Assembly: GCF_007748195.1 (NCBI RefSeq)
Contig: NZ_CP037920.1
Span: 5,485,800-5,549,799, forward strand
Reading direction: 5' to 3'
Length of the DNA: 64,000 nt
DNA from: Gimesia aquarii
GTDB lineage: Bacteria; Planctomycetota; Planctomycetia; Planctomycetales; Planctomycetaceae
Position 1 is the stretch's first letter. Each line of letters begins with the position of its first letter. The notes beneath the pieces were generated by a model. It made no database searches and was not told the origin of the DNA. It worked only from the letters and a program-made list of their open reading frames with translations. The position numbers were made by a program, and so were the translations under genes. Of this stretch, positions 46,540 through 57,700 are shown piece after piece.

Positions 46540-49500
46540 TTAATCAACATAGAGAAACTCATTCGAACTCATGAGCGCTTGACACAAGTTGGTAATGGTT
46601 TGCTTAGCAGACGTCACCCCTTTGGGTGTTTGTCCTGGATTTTGTTGTAAGTAAGTCAGTTGATTTTCCATAAAACGAACAACAAGCTGCAATTCGTCTG
46701 GGGTTGGTTTTCGACAAAGAGCCAGTTCAAACGCGTACGATGCTTGTGCAGGAAGACTTTGCTTTTGAACTGGTTCCGGACCATGAAAATCAGCAACAGT
46801 ATCCCATTTCAACGCCGGCCCTTTTTCACGAGTGAGTGATAATTGAGCATTCCAGGAAAAGGAGTCAGAATTAACGTCTCCATTACAATCCGTAATAAAA
46901 TCGATATGATCTCCCTGCTGTACTGCCAGAGTCGTCACTTTTGTTTCCACAACTCCATTATAGGCAATCCACTTGCCGGCCAGGCCTGAGCGACTCGATA
47001 ATATGAGTCCTCTCACACCATTTCCGTTTTTGGTCCCATGCTGTAATTTGCCTGTCACAGATAATGTACCTGTCACCGGAGCCGTCCAACGTTTGACCGC
47101 TGCGTACTTTCTTGCAGGGTGTCCACCAGCGGCACGCAACATCACCCAACCCAATTTCGCGTCAGGAAGTTTTGCCCCTCCTTGCCAACTGGAACCAGTC
47201 CAATGTGGCAACGCTGTGAACTTGGCGGAATTCAAATTCTTCTCATCAAGAGTTGTATAACCATAGCTCCAGGGAGAGTTCCCTGTGTGTGAAAGTTTAG
47301 GTAATACAGCTAACTGCTCTGGTTTCAATTCTGGTGCTTCGCGAGCAATCCGATCAGCCAGTTTATCTGATTGTGCAAGTATAAATCCTCCATTCATCAA
47401 CATCAGGGATTGGGTTGCCACGGTCGAATTAGAACGGCGTTCACAATTTGTTTCCATGACAGGTGCATCGAATGTTTGCAACATACCTACTGGCTGGCTG
47501 CGCCTCGCCTGAATATACAAACTACGACGGAGCTGTTCTCCTGAAACGACAACCTGACCGAATTCATTCTCTTTAATTCCGACAGGAGCACCATACAACT
47601 TTCGATTAAGAACTCCTGATACAGTCAGCATGCGATCGCGCAATGTTTCCGCTTCTAAACGGAGAATGGGCTTTCGCCAGTAATAATGATTTTCTGGGTC
47701 AATTGACTCTTTGCTCGGATCGTGAGCTCCCGCCTGACGATACGCGGTCGAGAGCATAATCGTACGATGCAGTTTTTTTAGATCCCAGCCTTGTTGCATA
47801 AACTCCGCCGCCAGCCAGTCTAGTAATTCTGGATGTGTCGGGCTGGCACCGAGCTTGCCAAATTCACCAGGGGTTCCCACAATCGCACGACCAAAATGAT
47901 GCATCCAGATCCGATTGACTAATACTCGGGCAACAAGGGGATGTTTACCGCTTGTTAGCCAACGGGCAAACGCAAGACGACGTCCCGTTGTCGGCAGTGT
48001 GTTATCGTTAAGGGGAATTTGATGCCGCTGTCCTTCCGGTGAAACCACCGTTAACGCCGCTGGAGTGAGCGTTTGTTTTGGTTGCCGGTGGTCTCCACGG
48101 TGAAACAACTTTGTTTCAGGAAGATGGTTTGCCGGTTCCAGAGCGACACGTAAAAACTCATGAATCGGCTTCTTTTTTCTGATCTCTGCAATTTGTTTAT
48201 CATAATTCTTAAGCTCTTCAGCAGCTTTAGGCAAATATTGATAGAGTACACCTATTGAAATGTTAACACTCGGATTCTTCTTTAACAAAGCGACCTGCTC
48301 AGGTGACCTTTTTTTGACTGGAGTCTGATAAGCGGCTTTCAATTGATCTCGTAATGGCTGCTCATACTTCTTCAGTTCAATTTCAAGCGCCTCAGCCATG
48401 TACTTGGTTCGTTTTTCGTTTTTGACCGCGGCCACCTTTTTCACTTCCTCTTCAATTGTCGCTGCTTTGGCCCGATCCTCGGCTGTATAAAGCGAAACCC
48501 GTCGTTGTTGAGGTGTCTGCCATTTTTGCCAGTCAAATGCAGGTTCAAAAATCGCACGCAAAGCGAAGTAATCCGTCTGAGGAATCGGATCATAGCGGTG
48601 ATCATGGCATTGAGCACAGGCAACACTTAAGCCCAATAACGATGAACTGACAATCTTCATGGTATCGGCAATGACCTGATTACGCGCTTCCGGAGTGTTT
48701 TTTCCACTGCCAGTTCCATCAGCGGCCATTCGTAAAAAACCCGTCGCCGCCAGAAGTTCAATCTGCCTTTGGGTGAGATCCCCTTCCCGTTTCCCCGCTA
48801 ATTCATCACCGGCAAGTTGTTCTTGAAGAAACTGGTCAAACGGCTTGCCAGCATTTAACGACTTGATGATATAATCACGGTATTTCCAGGCCCAGGGACG
48901 CACATCATCTTTGACCGTGTAGCCTTCTGAGTCAGAATAACCGGCAATATCAAGCCAGTGTCGTGCCCAGCGCTCACCATAATGCGGTGATTTCAACAAC
49001 TCGTCCAACAACGATTCATACCAATCCTTAGAGTGATTCGAGAGCGCCCGCTGTATCTCTTCAGGACTGGGTGGTAGCCCCAACAGATCGAAATAGGCTC
49101 GCTTAATTAAAGTTAGCTTTTCCGCCTCAGGAGAAAACGCCAATCCTTCTGGCATGGCCTCTAATAACAATGCATCGATTGGAGTAAGAACAGTTGGATG
49201 TTTGCTGATCTCTTCGGAAATTTGAGGTTGCTTTATCGGTTGAAAAGCCCAATAGGCGCGTTCTTCGGGAGTAATCCCCAAACCGGGCCCAATCGTCTTA
49301 GGCTCCGGACGACTCGTTTTGGCGCCACCAGCAATCCAGCGCTTGATAATTTCAATCTCATTATCTGGGACACGAGCCTCACCGGGTGGCATCTCTCCAC
49401 TTGCGATTCGAGCGACCAAATTACTTTCAGCCGGTTTACCTGGAACAATCGCATCACCAGATTCTCCCCCTTTGATTAGAAAGCGTACCAGACGTAAATC

Positions 49501-49683
49501 GAGCCCTCCTTCGATCTCCTCCGTAGCGCCGTGACAGTCAAAACAATGCGCTCGAAAAATCGGACGAATATGTTCTTCATACGTCAAGTTCTCTGGCTTG
49601 CTTTCTTTAGCGGCAAAGACGGAACCTGACACACAGGCACACACCAAAATGGTCAAACCAATTCGTTTGGGTACGGTCCTCAT
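46540..49683 (-). CDS. PSCyt1/DUF1549/DUF1553 protein with inserted beta-sandwich
   Basis: A 1047-residue exported protein. A signal peptide (LTILVCACVSGSVFA) precedes a planctomycete cytochrome-type domain with HCFDCHGATEEIEGGLDLR (haem motif near residue 48). DUF1549 (PIDALLLEAMPEGLAFSP, HYGERWARHWLDIAGYSDS) and DUF1553 (GRRLAFARWLTSGKHPLVAR, VNRIWMHHFGRAIVGTPGEF) follow. Between the DUF1553 core and its usual tail (ELALCRKPTPDELQ) sits an extra segment of about 160 residues, absent from the paralogue at 59465, with beta-sandwich character. ATG 49683 follows TGGAGTC. Its partner DUF1501 gene lies just downstream. Confidence 0.9.
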   Translation of the reverse strand: MRTVPKRIGLTILVCACVSGSVFAAKESKPENLTYEEHIRPIFRAHCFDCHGATEEIEGGLDLRLVRFLIKGGESGDAIVPGKPAESNLVARIASGEMPPGEARVPDNEIEIIKRWIAGGAKTSRPEPKTIGPGLGITPEERAYWAFQPIKQPQISEEISKHPTVLTPIDALLLEAMPEGLAFSPEAEKLTLIKRAYFDLLGLPPSPEEIQRALSNHSKDWYESLLDELLKSPHYGERWARHWLDIAGYSDSEGYTVKDDVRPWAWKYRDYIIKSLNAGKPFDQFLQEQLAGDELAGKREGDLTQRQIELLAATGFLRMAADGTGSGKNTPEARNQVIADTMKIVSSSLLGLSVACAQCHDHRYDPIPQTDYFALRAIFEPAFDWQKWQTPQQRRVSLYTAEDRAKAATIEEEVKKVAAVKNEKRTKYMAEALEIELKKYEQPLRDQLKAAYQTPVKKRSPEQVALLKKNPSVNISIGVLYQYLPKAAEELKNYDKQIAEIRKKKPIHEFLRVALEPANHLPETKLFHRGDHRQPKQTLTPAALTVVSPEGQRHQIPLNDNTLPTTGRRLAFARWLTSGKHPLVARVLVNRIWMHHFGRAIVGTPGEFGKLGASPTHPELLDWLAAEFMQQGWDLKKLHRTIMLSTAYRQAGAHDPSKESIDPENHYYWRKPILRLEAETLRDRMLTVSGVLNRKLYGAPVGIKENEFGQVVVSGEQLRRSLYIQARRSQPVGMLQTFDAPVMETNCERRSNSTVATQSLMLMNGGFILAQSDKLADRIAREAPELKPEQLAVLPKLSHTGNSPWSYGYTTLDEKNLNSAKFTALPHWTGSSWQGGAKLPDAKLGWVMLRAAGGHPARKYAAVKRWTAPVTGTLSVTGKLQHGTKNGNGVRGLILSSRSGLAGKWIAYNGVVETKVTTLAVQQGDHIDFITDCNGDVNSDSFSWNAQLSLTREKGPALKWDTVADFHGPEPVQKQSLPAQASYAFELALCRKPTPDELQLVVRFMENQLTYLQQNPGQTPKGVTSAKQTITNLCQALMSSNEFLYVD

Positions 49684-49999
49684 ATTAAGACTCCAGAAGA
49701 GTTTACATCGCAGAATTTTGAAACCGTATCGTAAATGACCGCCAGAGAACAATCAAGCATAGAACTTCGTTTATATGTCCGTATAAACACTAAGCGTCAT
49801 TCTCTTGATCAAAATCCCAAACGTCGATTTAAAAAAGACTTGCGCCAGGAAACAAACCTGAAATTCCAGGAGGATTGCCGAAGCTAAAATAGAGTGTGCT
49901 CGACTAGAAAGTGTGTTGTAGCAGCTGGATTGAGATCGTTCTCACTTGGCTGGTAGAGCTGATAAATAACACAACGGAGGTCACCTCCAATTCCAAGGC
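49684..49999. other. Intergenic region, no feature seen
   Basis: About 315 bases between the membrane-protein gene and the cytochrome/DUF1549 gene, both on the minus strand. No gene or clear hairpin was recognised; the promoter of the cytochrome-DUF1501 module should lie here. Confidence 0.45.
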
Positions 50000-50734
50000 T
50001 TAAGTCGAAGCTTCACTTTTCTTCGGCATATCAATTTGAAAACTTTTCACGCTCTCACAAAGATACTCCAGACTGGCATGAATAAAGATAATCACTCCCA
50101 GCATCTCCATCGCTTCTTCGAAAGTAATAATCAGAGCGTAGAGTAAGTTTTTTTCGCCATGTGAATACGCATGGTAAGCGCTGATCATTTCAACGCCGAT
50201 CGCTCCTCCAACAAACACGGCCCCAGCTGTGAGAAACAAATTACGGGTTCGCGACGGAAGCGCAATTAGAAAGCGCAACATCATGGCGCCCACGATCAAG
50301 ACGAAGATGCCTCCAGGAATCACCCAGGCATAATGTAGTACTCCCCGTGCATCAATCAGCCTGCGCATAGGTTCGATTGCGCATTCGTGAATCGTAGCGA
50401 CCTCATCTATCGAGAGAAGAAAGAACAAACCCGACAGGAAAAACCAGTGGAACGTATATCGATCCCCTTGAAATCGTTTACTTAATGCAATGAGGCACAA
50501 CACAAAAGAAGCCACTAACAAAGCCATAGACGAATACCAGGTTGGTAAGTTGGCTTCATAGTCAACGTAAAGTAGTGGAACAATTCCAAACACCTGATCA
50601 TGCCCTGTGCCATATTTAACTAACTGTGAGCAGAGACTCAAGCTGAGCAGTACACCGATAGTAACCAATAACGTGCGTGTGACTGTTGCAGGACGAGGAA
50701 TTTGTAAATGAATTTGAGCAGACTGTGAATTCAT
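50000..50734 (-). CDS. Multi-pass membrane protein, unknown function
   Basis: A 244-residue protein with about six hydrophobic segments (from LLVTIGVLLSLSLCSQLV to LGVIIFIHASLEYL). Acidic/His motifs within or next to the membrane, SIDEVATIHECAIEPMRRL and TFEEAMEMLGVI, look conserved and could bind metal or act in catalysis. The family was not recognised. It lies 81 bases downstream of the acetyltransferase gene on the same strand, so the two may form an operon. Confidence 0.7.
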   Translation of the reverse strand: MNSQSAQIHLQIPRPATVTRTLLVTIGVLLSLSLCSQLVKYGTGHDQVFGIVPLLYVDYEANLPTWYSSMALLVASFVLCLIALSKRFQGDRYTFHWFFLSGLFFLLSIDEVATIHECAIEPMRRLIDARGVLHYAWVIPGGIFVLIVGAMMLRFLIALPSRTRNLFLTAGAVFVGGAIGVEMISAYHAYSHGEKNLLYALIITFEEAMEMLGVIIFIHASLEYLCESVKSFQIDMPKKSEAST

Positions 50735-50815
50735 GATGAAACCTTGAGTTATGACTATATACGATACAAATTCTGCATTAATGATAAGCTGATTTGATTA
50801 TTCTTGATAATCATC

Positions 50816-51985
50816 TCAATGCTGAGATGTTGGATGTTCAAAATCGGAAGAGATTTGCGGTTGAGATACGACATCATTTGCAAACCTGTCGCGATACCAG
50901 TTTGCAATCCGGTTACTAATCTGTAGGACCTTCGCTATTTTTGAGACGGAGGAATAATGCACATAGCGGTAACTGTTCTCTACCGATGTGTACCAGTATT
51001 TCTTGGCATCCAGAGAACCGGGGCCGATATCATAAATTCGATCTCCCCGTTCCATACTGTTGCGAAGCATTCGTCCCATCAGTAAACGCCCCAGTCCTTT
51101 ATTGGAAACGCTTGGATCAAACCCCATCCGTAGCGAAAAAACTAATCCCTGAAACACATAGTTATAATTGAAGGCAGCAGGTTGTCCTGAAACGTATAGT
51201 AGGTTTAAATCGGCCGCTCCAAATCGAGTAGCACTCTCATGCGTATCTCGAAAGTATTGAGCTACATTCTCATGTGACAAGGTCGTTCCTGTCGTTGAAT
51301 CCCCTTGCCAACTTTTACGCGCAATCTCTTCACAGACCTCATACAGGTCCCAACGTGGATCGCTCTCGCCAAAATTTTCACCACGCGGCCGATACCGCAT
51401 GAATTCAATCTCTCCTTCTTTTTCCACTCTTCTTTCAGAACGAAGATAGGTCTGACGCGCTTTTCCCGATCGGCCAGCTAGATAGTCATCCCAATTTTGA
51501 TTGAGATCGACATAAGCTGTTTGATTCCATGAAGTCTTTTTAAACGAAAGATTCGCTGCTTCTAGTGATCTTTCTGTAGCGCCGTCGTCAAACCCATCGA
51601 AGTCCACACAGCGCAAATCGATGAGGTCCCAGTCTCGCTGAGATTGCTGAATGAAATTCAGCGCTGCCGTCAGAGTTGCCTCAGGATTGGCAGAGATAGG
51701 CCCATAAAAACTCCCCCAGTCATCAAACGGGTAAGTCAATATGCGACACGACCCGAATTTCGTTTTCAGACGCTGAATACATAAAGGGATAATACCTGTG
51801 ACTTCATCGTCATCATGGATGACGAGTACTCGCAAATACTGTTTTTCACCAAAATGCTGCCAGTAAACCTGTAACCAATCGAGAGACTGGAAAAAATTTC
51901 CTCCCGGGGTAGCTGCCAACAACCGATTCCAGTCGGCGTGGTAAGCCTTTAAGCCCTCGATCTCATTCAACTCAATTACACTCAA
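50816..51985 (-). CDS. GNAT acetyltransferase, BioF2/FemAB-like
   Basis: A 389-residue cytoplasmic protein of the Acetyltransf_6 (BioF2-like, CelD-related) type. NFFQSLDWLQVYWQHFGEK is the characteristic N-terminal segment. RSGKARQTYLRSERRVEKEG lies in the linker, and AAFNYNYVFQGLVFSLRMGF followed by KGLGRLLMGRMLRN is the acyl-CoA-binding core. Members modify polysaccharides, peptidoglycan or related polymers. The following multi-pass membrane protein may supply a membrane partner. ATG 51985 is the only near start. Confidence 0.85.
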   Translation of the reverse strand: MSVIELNEIEGLKAYHADWNRLLAATPGGNFFQSLDWLQVYWQHFGEKQYLRVLVIHDDDEVTGIIPLCIQRLKTKFGSCRILTYPFDDWGSFYGPISANPEATLTAALNFIQQSQRDWDLIDLRCVDFDGFDDGATERSLEAANLSFKKTSWNQTAYVDLNQNWDDYLAGRSGKARQTYLRSERRVEKEGEIEFMRYRPRGENFGESDPRWDLYEVCEEIARKSWQGDSTTGTTLSHENVAQYFRDTHESATRFGAADLNLLYVSGQPAAFNYNYVFQGLVFSLRMGFDPSVSNKGLGRLLMGRMLRNSMERGDRIYDIGPGSLDAKKYWYTSVENSYRYVHYSSVSKIAKVLQISNRIANWYRDRFANDVVSQPQISSDFEHPTSQH

Positions 51986-52258
51986 GATAGCCCCCTGGCA
52001 TCAATGTTCTCTGTTTCAATTTCAATAACGCAATAAGTAACCAAAGCGCGCATCAGAAGTGACAAAGCTATTTCGATATAGCTTTCTGATGGTCGGCAGC
52101 TGCCACAACTTAGTGCTACAAACTTAGTTTGTGCACAGTGTGAAGTCGTGAAAAACACCGAAAGCGATGTGTTTCTCGCTCGAAATGATTCCGATAGAAT
52201 GGATTGCGCTGGTTATCGCGATCCTGGCCAGTTGCTCTTAAAGAAGTAAAAACAAAAA

Positions 52259-52332
52259 TAGGGCCGGCAGGACTCGAACCTGCAACCAACAAATTATGAG
52301 TTTGCTGCTCTAACCGATTGAGCTACGGCCCC
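52259..52332 (-). tRNA. tRNA with CAU anticodon (Met or Ile2)
   Basis: A full 74-base cloverleaf on the minus strand: acceptor GGGGCCG with CGGCCCT (the first pair is G-U), D-arm GCTC/GAGC, anticodon stem GCAAA/TTTGT with loop CTCATAA (CAU), five-base variable loop, T-arm GCAGG-TTCGAGT-CCTGC, discriminator A. The 3' CCA is not encoded. A CAU anticodon may belong to elongator Met or to Ile2, whose C34 is modified to lysidine; sequence alone does not settle this. A T-rich tail follows. Confidence 0.92.
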
Positions 52333-52580
52333 AAGTTGTTTTCTGATCATTGTTTATCATGTTCGATATACAAAGGAGATTGATATCAAACTCTGCCTTT
52401 CAATATGGCTGACATTGAAGGCTGATAGCTTACTGGAGACCTGCATTGCTGTCAAAGCATTGAGACTCGAAAGCCAAGATCCAGCCTAACTTTCCGTCAA
52501 TTTTTAGTCGCTTTTTCAAGTGTGACACTTAATGAAGGAAACAGGATCGTATCACACTCATGATTTTGATCTGTGGAAAT

Positions 52581-54653
52581 CTAATTTTCTTGACGGGTAA
52601 TCTGACTGGCTCGCCACGCTTTTTTATAGATGTTGAATCCATTTTGAACCTGACGCGGTGAATCTTGTAATAAATGATTCAGCTTGGAATCATATGGTGC
52701 AACCCCACGCGACCGTAACAGACTGGCCGCCTGCATGGTGACAGCCAAATCATAGTCTTCCAGACTTTTCAATAATTCACTGAGGTCGGTCGCATGCTGA
52801 TTGACCAGTTGATCTGCGTACTCATAGGCGGGCGTTTTTTGACCATCGCCGTCCGCATCAATCCACACAGCGCCTGTGGAACCAACAACGACCGGCTCAA
52901 AATCGGGAGAATCAGGTTGGTAGGGTTTGGCAAGGGGCCAATACGGGGCTGTCACACCGGGGCCTGTCGCAATCGCTACGAGATGGCAGTCGTGAGGAAA
53001 CCGCTTGAGTTTCCAAGTTTCCTGCCATTTCACTCCCCCTTCTGTTTTGGATTTGATTTCCTCTCTACGGATCAATTGTCCGTTTGCATATAGGCTGACC
53101 TCATCGGCCGATACCCAACTCGGTCCAGAAACTGTAATCGCCACTTCTAAATCCGAAGATGAAGCGACCAGTTCGCCAGGACCATACTGTGAATTCACTT
53201 TGATTTGAGTAAAGAGTCCATAAGACAGCAATATTTTGCCTTCAACGAAGTTTTGAATGGTTTTACCAGTCTCTATCTTCGATGGGTCATGATCTTTGGC
53301 TTCGATATAGGTTCTTGCCTGCCCCACGATATAGCGAGTGACATCGTGAGAGTCACTACATCCGACTGGTGTTAAAAACAAACCACGGTTCAGTGCTCCA
53401 AACCAGTCATGATACAGTTGCATCACGTCGGTTTGTGTAGCTCCTGAATTAATAATTTCCATTGCGTTCGCACGTAATTTCCATCCATCCAGATTCTCTC
53501 CCGTTTGACTCAGATGATGCTTTTGTCCGAAGGGACGATAATTGGAATGGAGATCGCGTGCGTGATTTAAAATCGCCACTTTCACAAGTGGCTTCTCAAA
53601 GATACTATTAAATATCGCCGTCCAGTCTTTCAATTTATAATCGGGAACTGGAGCCGATTCCTGTGCAGGGAAAATATTAAAGTGGCCGATGCGCGTTGTT
53701 ACTTCATTTCCAATGACAGGTGTAAAATACTTTCGAACGTTTAACTTTTGCGCCAACGGTTCATAGTTGATTTGCTTATTGTGGTCCGTCGCAATCGGGA
53801 ACTCGATTTGCTCGCCCGCCAATGTTATCATTCGTTCTTCTATGGAACAGTCTCCATGCCCTGAATGGGTCAACGTGTGGACGTGTGTGTCAGAGCTCAC
53901 ATATCCTGTGGTATCGACTTCTCGACGAATCTTGAAACGGAGCCTTTGATTTTCCCCCGCCTTGAGTGTGACTTGCCGACGATCGATTCCATACTCAAAG
54001 CCCCGCCCCGCATAAATCGTATATTGCCCTGCTGGTAAGCTGAATTCTGTCTTTCCTTCACTCACATAGATCACACCGCTTCTGACAGCCTGCTTCTGAT
54101 TCGACTTGGCTGTCGTAGCAACCAGAGTGCCTTCTGAATTCACAATCGTAATTCTAGCTGGAATCAAATCACCTGAATGTCCATCAACGACTTCAATGGA
54201 TAACTGAGATGCTGCTAAAGCTTGTTGAACAGGTTCAGGAAAAAGTGAAATCTCACCAACATAAATGTCATCGGGGGTTGGCTTGCCTACTTGAAAGATT
54301 CGTAATTGGTTCTTACCGTTTTTGAGCACACCAGGTGGAACCGAAAACCAAAATTGAAGGTCATTCCCATCACGGCTCAATTTTCCCAGAACCTTTTTGT
54401 TCAACTCCACATTCCAGCTTAGCTTCACATCTACCTGCCTCAACAGGAGTGTCGATTCAGTAGAATTCGACTTCGCCTGAAATGAAAGCAATAACTCATC
54501 AGCCTGGGGCATTTCAGGAAAAGCAGACCACTCACGTTCTCCGGAAATCCGCAAGTGATACATCTCTGGAGTAATGACCAGCGCCTCGTCCGCGAATATG
54601 GTTCCTGTTATTGTCAGGCAGAAAATGAGACTGAAGAAAAATCCTTGTTTCAT
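52581..54653 (-). CDS. CehA/McbA-type PHP metallohydrolase, exported
   Basis: A 690-residue protein with signal peptide (FSLIFCLTITGTIFA). An N-terminal beta-rich region includes a carboxypeptidase-regulatory-like module (about 160-245). The PHP domain starts at VSSDTHVHTLTHSGHGD (His-x-His near residue 258), with PIATDHNKQ and LFLTPVGCSDSHDV giving the other metal ligands. The CehA family hydrolyses esters or phosphoesters; the substrate here is not known. It follows the PVC-type haem gene closely (67 bases) on the same strand and may form an operon with it. Confidence 0.88.
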   Translation of the reverse strand: MKQGFFFSLIFCLTITGTIFADEALVITPEMYHLRISGEREWSAFPEMPQADELLLSFQAKSNSTESTLLLRQVDVKLSWNVELNKKVLGKLSRDGNDLQFWFSVPPGVLKNGKNQLRIFQVGKPTPDDIYVGEISLFPEPVQQALAASQLSIEVVDGHSGDLIPARITIVNSEGTLVATTAKSNQKQAVRSGVIYVSEGKTEFSLPAGQYTIYAGRGFEYGIDRRQVTLKAGENQRLRFKIRREVDTTGYVSSDTHVHTLTHSGHGDCSIEERMITLAGEQIEFPIATDHNKQINYEPLAQKLNVRKYFTPVIGNEVTTRIGHFNIFPAQESAPVPDYKLKDWTAIFNSIFEKPLVKVAILNHARDLHSNYRPFGQKHHLSQTGENLDGWKLRANAMEIINSGATQTDVMQLYHDWFGALNRGLFLTPVGCSDSHDVTRYIVGQARTYIEAKDHDPSKIETGKTIQNFVEGKILLSYGLFTQIKVNSQYGPGELVASSSDLEVAITVSGPSWVSADEVSLYANGQLIRREEIKSKTEGGVKWQETWKLKRFPHDCHLVAIATGPGVTAPYWPLAKPYQPDSPDFEPVVVGSTGAVWIDADGDGQKTPAYEYADQLVNQHATDLSELLKSLEDYDLAVTMQAASLLRSRGVAPYDSKLNHLLQDSPRQVQNGFNIYKKAWRASQITRQEN

Positions 54654-54720
54654 AGATCACAGTAACTTTCATAAAAAATATTCATACGATTTCACTATAT
54701 ATAGGTCAGTCAAAAAAGGC

Positions 54721-57700
54721 TCATGGTTTCTTTCTTGTACTTTGTAAAAGATAAGCCAAGAGATCATGTAATTGTTGCGGTGACAAGATTTCCAGAATAT
54801 TCGCAGGCATCAACGATAAGGTTGATTGCTTTTGTTCCTCGATTTCGCTCTTGGGAATCTGAAATTCCTTACCCTTGTTATCCACTAAAACGAGAAGTGC
54901 TCCCTCTTCTCGTCGCTTCAAACCAGAAAAAACACGGCCCGCTTCAGTGATGATCGTCGTCGTTCTGAAATTGATATCGACTGAACGATTTGGATCAAGA
55001 ATGTCCTCTAACAACCGTTCCAACCCCCGATTGCCAATGCCATCCAACTGAGGTCCTACCACTGCTCCTTTTCCAGCCAGTTGATGACAGGCGGCACAGT
55101 TTTTCTCGAAGACAGCCTGTCCATTATTCACTGATAGTTTAAAAGTTGCATGCGACTTTAGATGCTCGGCGATATTTTGCTGAGTTTTTTCTTCATGAGG
55201 AGGTAATCCGCTAACCAATTTTTGCAAACGTGTTTTCAGATTTTGACTGGCAGATTGTTGAATCTGATTGCTGATTGTCGGTTGCATCAATAACCGAGGT
55301 GAAACAACACCTTTTTCCGCGAAGCCAATCAGTCGTTCCATACCCGCAGGTTGTTTAGATAACTCTTCTGCTACTTGTGTTTGTAAACGAAACGGATAGC
55401 TTTTAAAAGCTTGTTGAAAGAGATGATCAAGTTGATCTTTTTTCTGATCGATTACTGCTTGAATAATCTCTTTCTGAAATGAATCAGTTTGTGGGAACTG
55501 ACTGGCTGGCAAAGGAAACAAAGGTTGAAATTCCTCAGTACCATCGACGGAAATTAAAGCAGTTGCCAATTGGTTCTTAAGCTGCGCATTCAAGTGTTCT
55601 CGAGACAACATTGCTGCAAGCACATCGCGCGCGGAACGAATCTTGAATTGCTGCACGAGCAACGCCGCCGCCGAGATGCGATTAATTTGTTGTTGCAGGC
55701 TTTTTTGGGGAATAGCAACAACAGCCGGCTGAAATCTTCCAACGGCCAACCAGGCGTATGCCTTACCGTTATCACTGTCTACAATTTCAAGATAGCCCTG
55801 TTCACCAGCGATCTCTGTTAAATCCCAACTGACTTTTTGCGCCACATCATTTCTCGGGGCAGAGACATGTTTGATAATACGATGATCTTCTGACCTTCTT
55901 AGTTGCACGAAATTCAGTCGATTGTCTGGTTTCTTTGGCAATCCGACATGGCCGGCAATATAAAACTCCAACTTAGAGGGGATCACAAATTTTTGAGAAA
56001 CCAGGCGCCCCGTTGATTTTTCACCAGCAGGTAAGCTATTAAAAAAAGGTGCTGAGGAGTTTCCATCAGCAGAAGCTCTGTGCTGTAGGGACCAAATATT
56101 TGCAGGACTCCCCTCGTTCAACTGAAAGTTCATCCATTGAAGCGGCTCATCTTGCACACTCATCATCAATTTGTTAGTCAAATCAAGAGCCCAATCTTGA
56201 AGAGTGGGATCAAAGGTCAGCCCCTTCTGCTGGTATCCCTGCAGCACTGCTTTGATGATCTCCACTTGCAAATCAGTATTACTGGCTAATTTAGTGCGGG
56301 CCAAACGAATAATCTGTGACATTTTTTCTGCAGGTAAATAACGTACGACATGCCTGAAATAATCTGGCAATGCCCGTTGATCAACACGCTCCGTCTGCAG
56401 ATATTTGATTAAGTATAACGCCGCCTCTTCGGTCGGTACTGCCAGCGAAAGTTGAGCCAGTTCATTCTGCTGCTCAGGATTCAACGTCGACCATTCCAGT
56501 TTGCTTAATACCCGTGGGTCACGAATCTGTAACATCAGAGCACGACGCACGACATAGTCCAGATGATGGTCCTCAGCAGGAACTTTTTTGAGTAACGCAA
56601 ACAAAGGTTGAATATTTTCCACTTGTGGGTGTAAGCCAATCGCATCAGCTGCGGCTCGTTTCACAAACGCATTGTCATCCTGAAGAGCCTGAATGATTTG
56701 CGAACGGTGCTGTGAACTCCACGATTTTTGTTCCGCGAGGATTTTCGCAACATGTATGCGAACTAAATCCGAAGAACTCGAGTTGTCCTGATCAATTAAA
56801 TCATTGGTCAGCGCCCTCAATCGAAATAACACCCATAGCGAATGCACAATAACCGTAGGCTCTTTTGTACCAACAACCGCTTTCCGCAAAGGTTCGACTG
56901 CATCAAGTCCCTGTTGATCGGAGAGAAAATCTGTCACGAGAAAACGCGTTGTCAAATTCTTAGAACCGAGTAAAGTGATTAGCTGGTTGATGCTTAGTTT
57001 TGAAAAATCGGTGCGTGTATGATCTTTGTCTTTGCGAACGACTCTCCAAATGCGTCCGCGATAACGATCCCGCCCCGGATGATTCAGCGGAACCTCATAG
57101 TGACCAATGATTTTATTGTAAAAGTCAGCAATGTAGAGCGCACCATCTGGTCCCAACCTGATATCAACGGGGCGAAACCAGGAGTCAGTCGTCGAAAGAA
57201 AATCGGGCTCTTCTTTGGCAACAATGGTCGAGCCATAATAGACAGGTGAGTTCCGATTTACGCGGCTGGTCATGACGTTACCACTGAAGAAATTTCCTTG
57301 ATATTCCTGGGGAAATTGATCTCCTGAAATAATCTCTACTCCAGCAATCGCAGTGGAACCATGCAGATGGTCCATCATTGGTTTAACAAAACCTAATCCA
57401 TCATGAGGCTTTCCAAAACTCGGGTAGTATCCACCTCGCAGCAACTGATAAATGGGTTTGGAGTGGCAATCCGCTGTGAACAGGTTTCCCTTTTCGTCGA
57501 ACGTCGAACCAAAGGGATTCACCTGCCCATGCGTAAAATGTTCAATGCGCGAACCATCAAGCCGCATGCGATAGGTATTTCCTGAATGCATTTCAATCGT
57601 ATGGCCATCGCTACCACTGACACGGGTCTGATTATTAAAGCCGTGATTGGCATACAGCCAACCATCAAAACCACGCCGAAAGGAATTATTCATGCCATGT

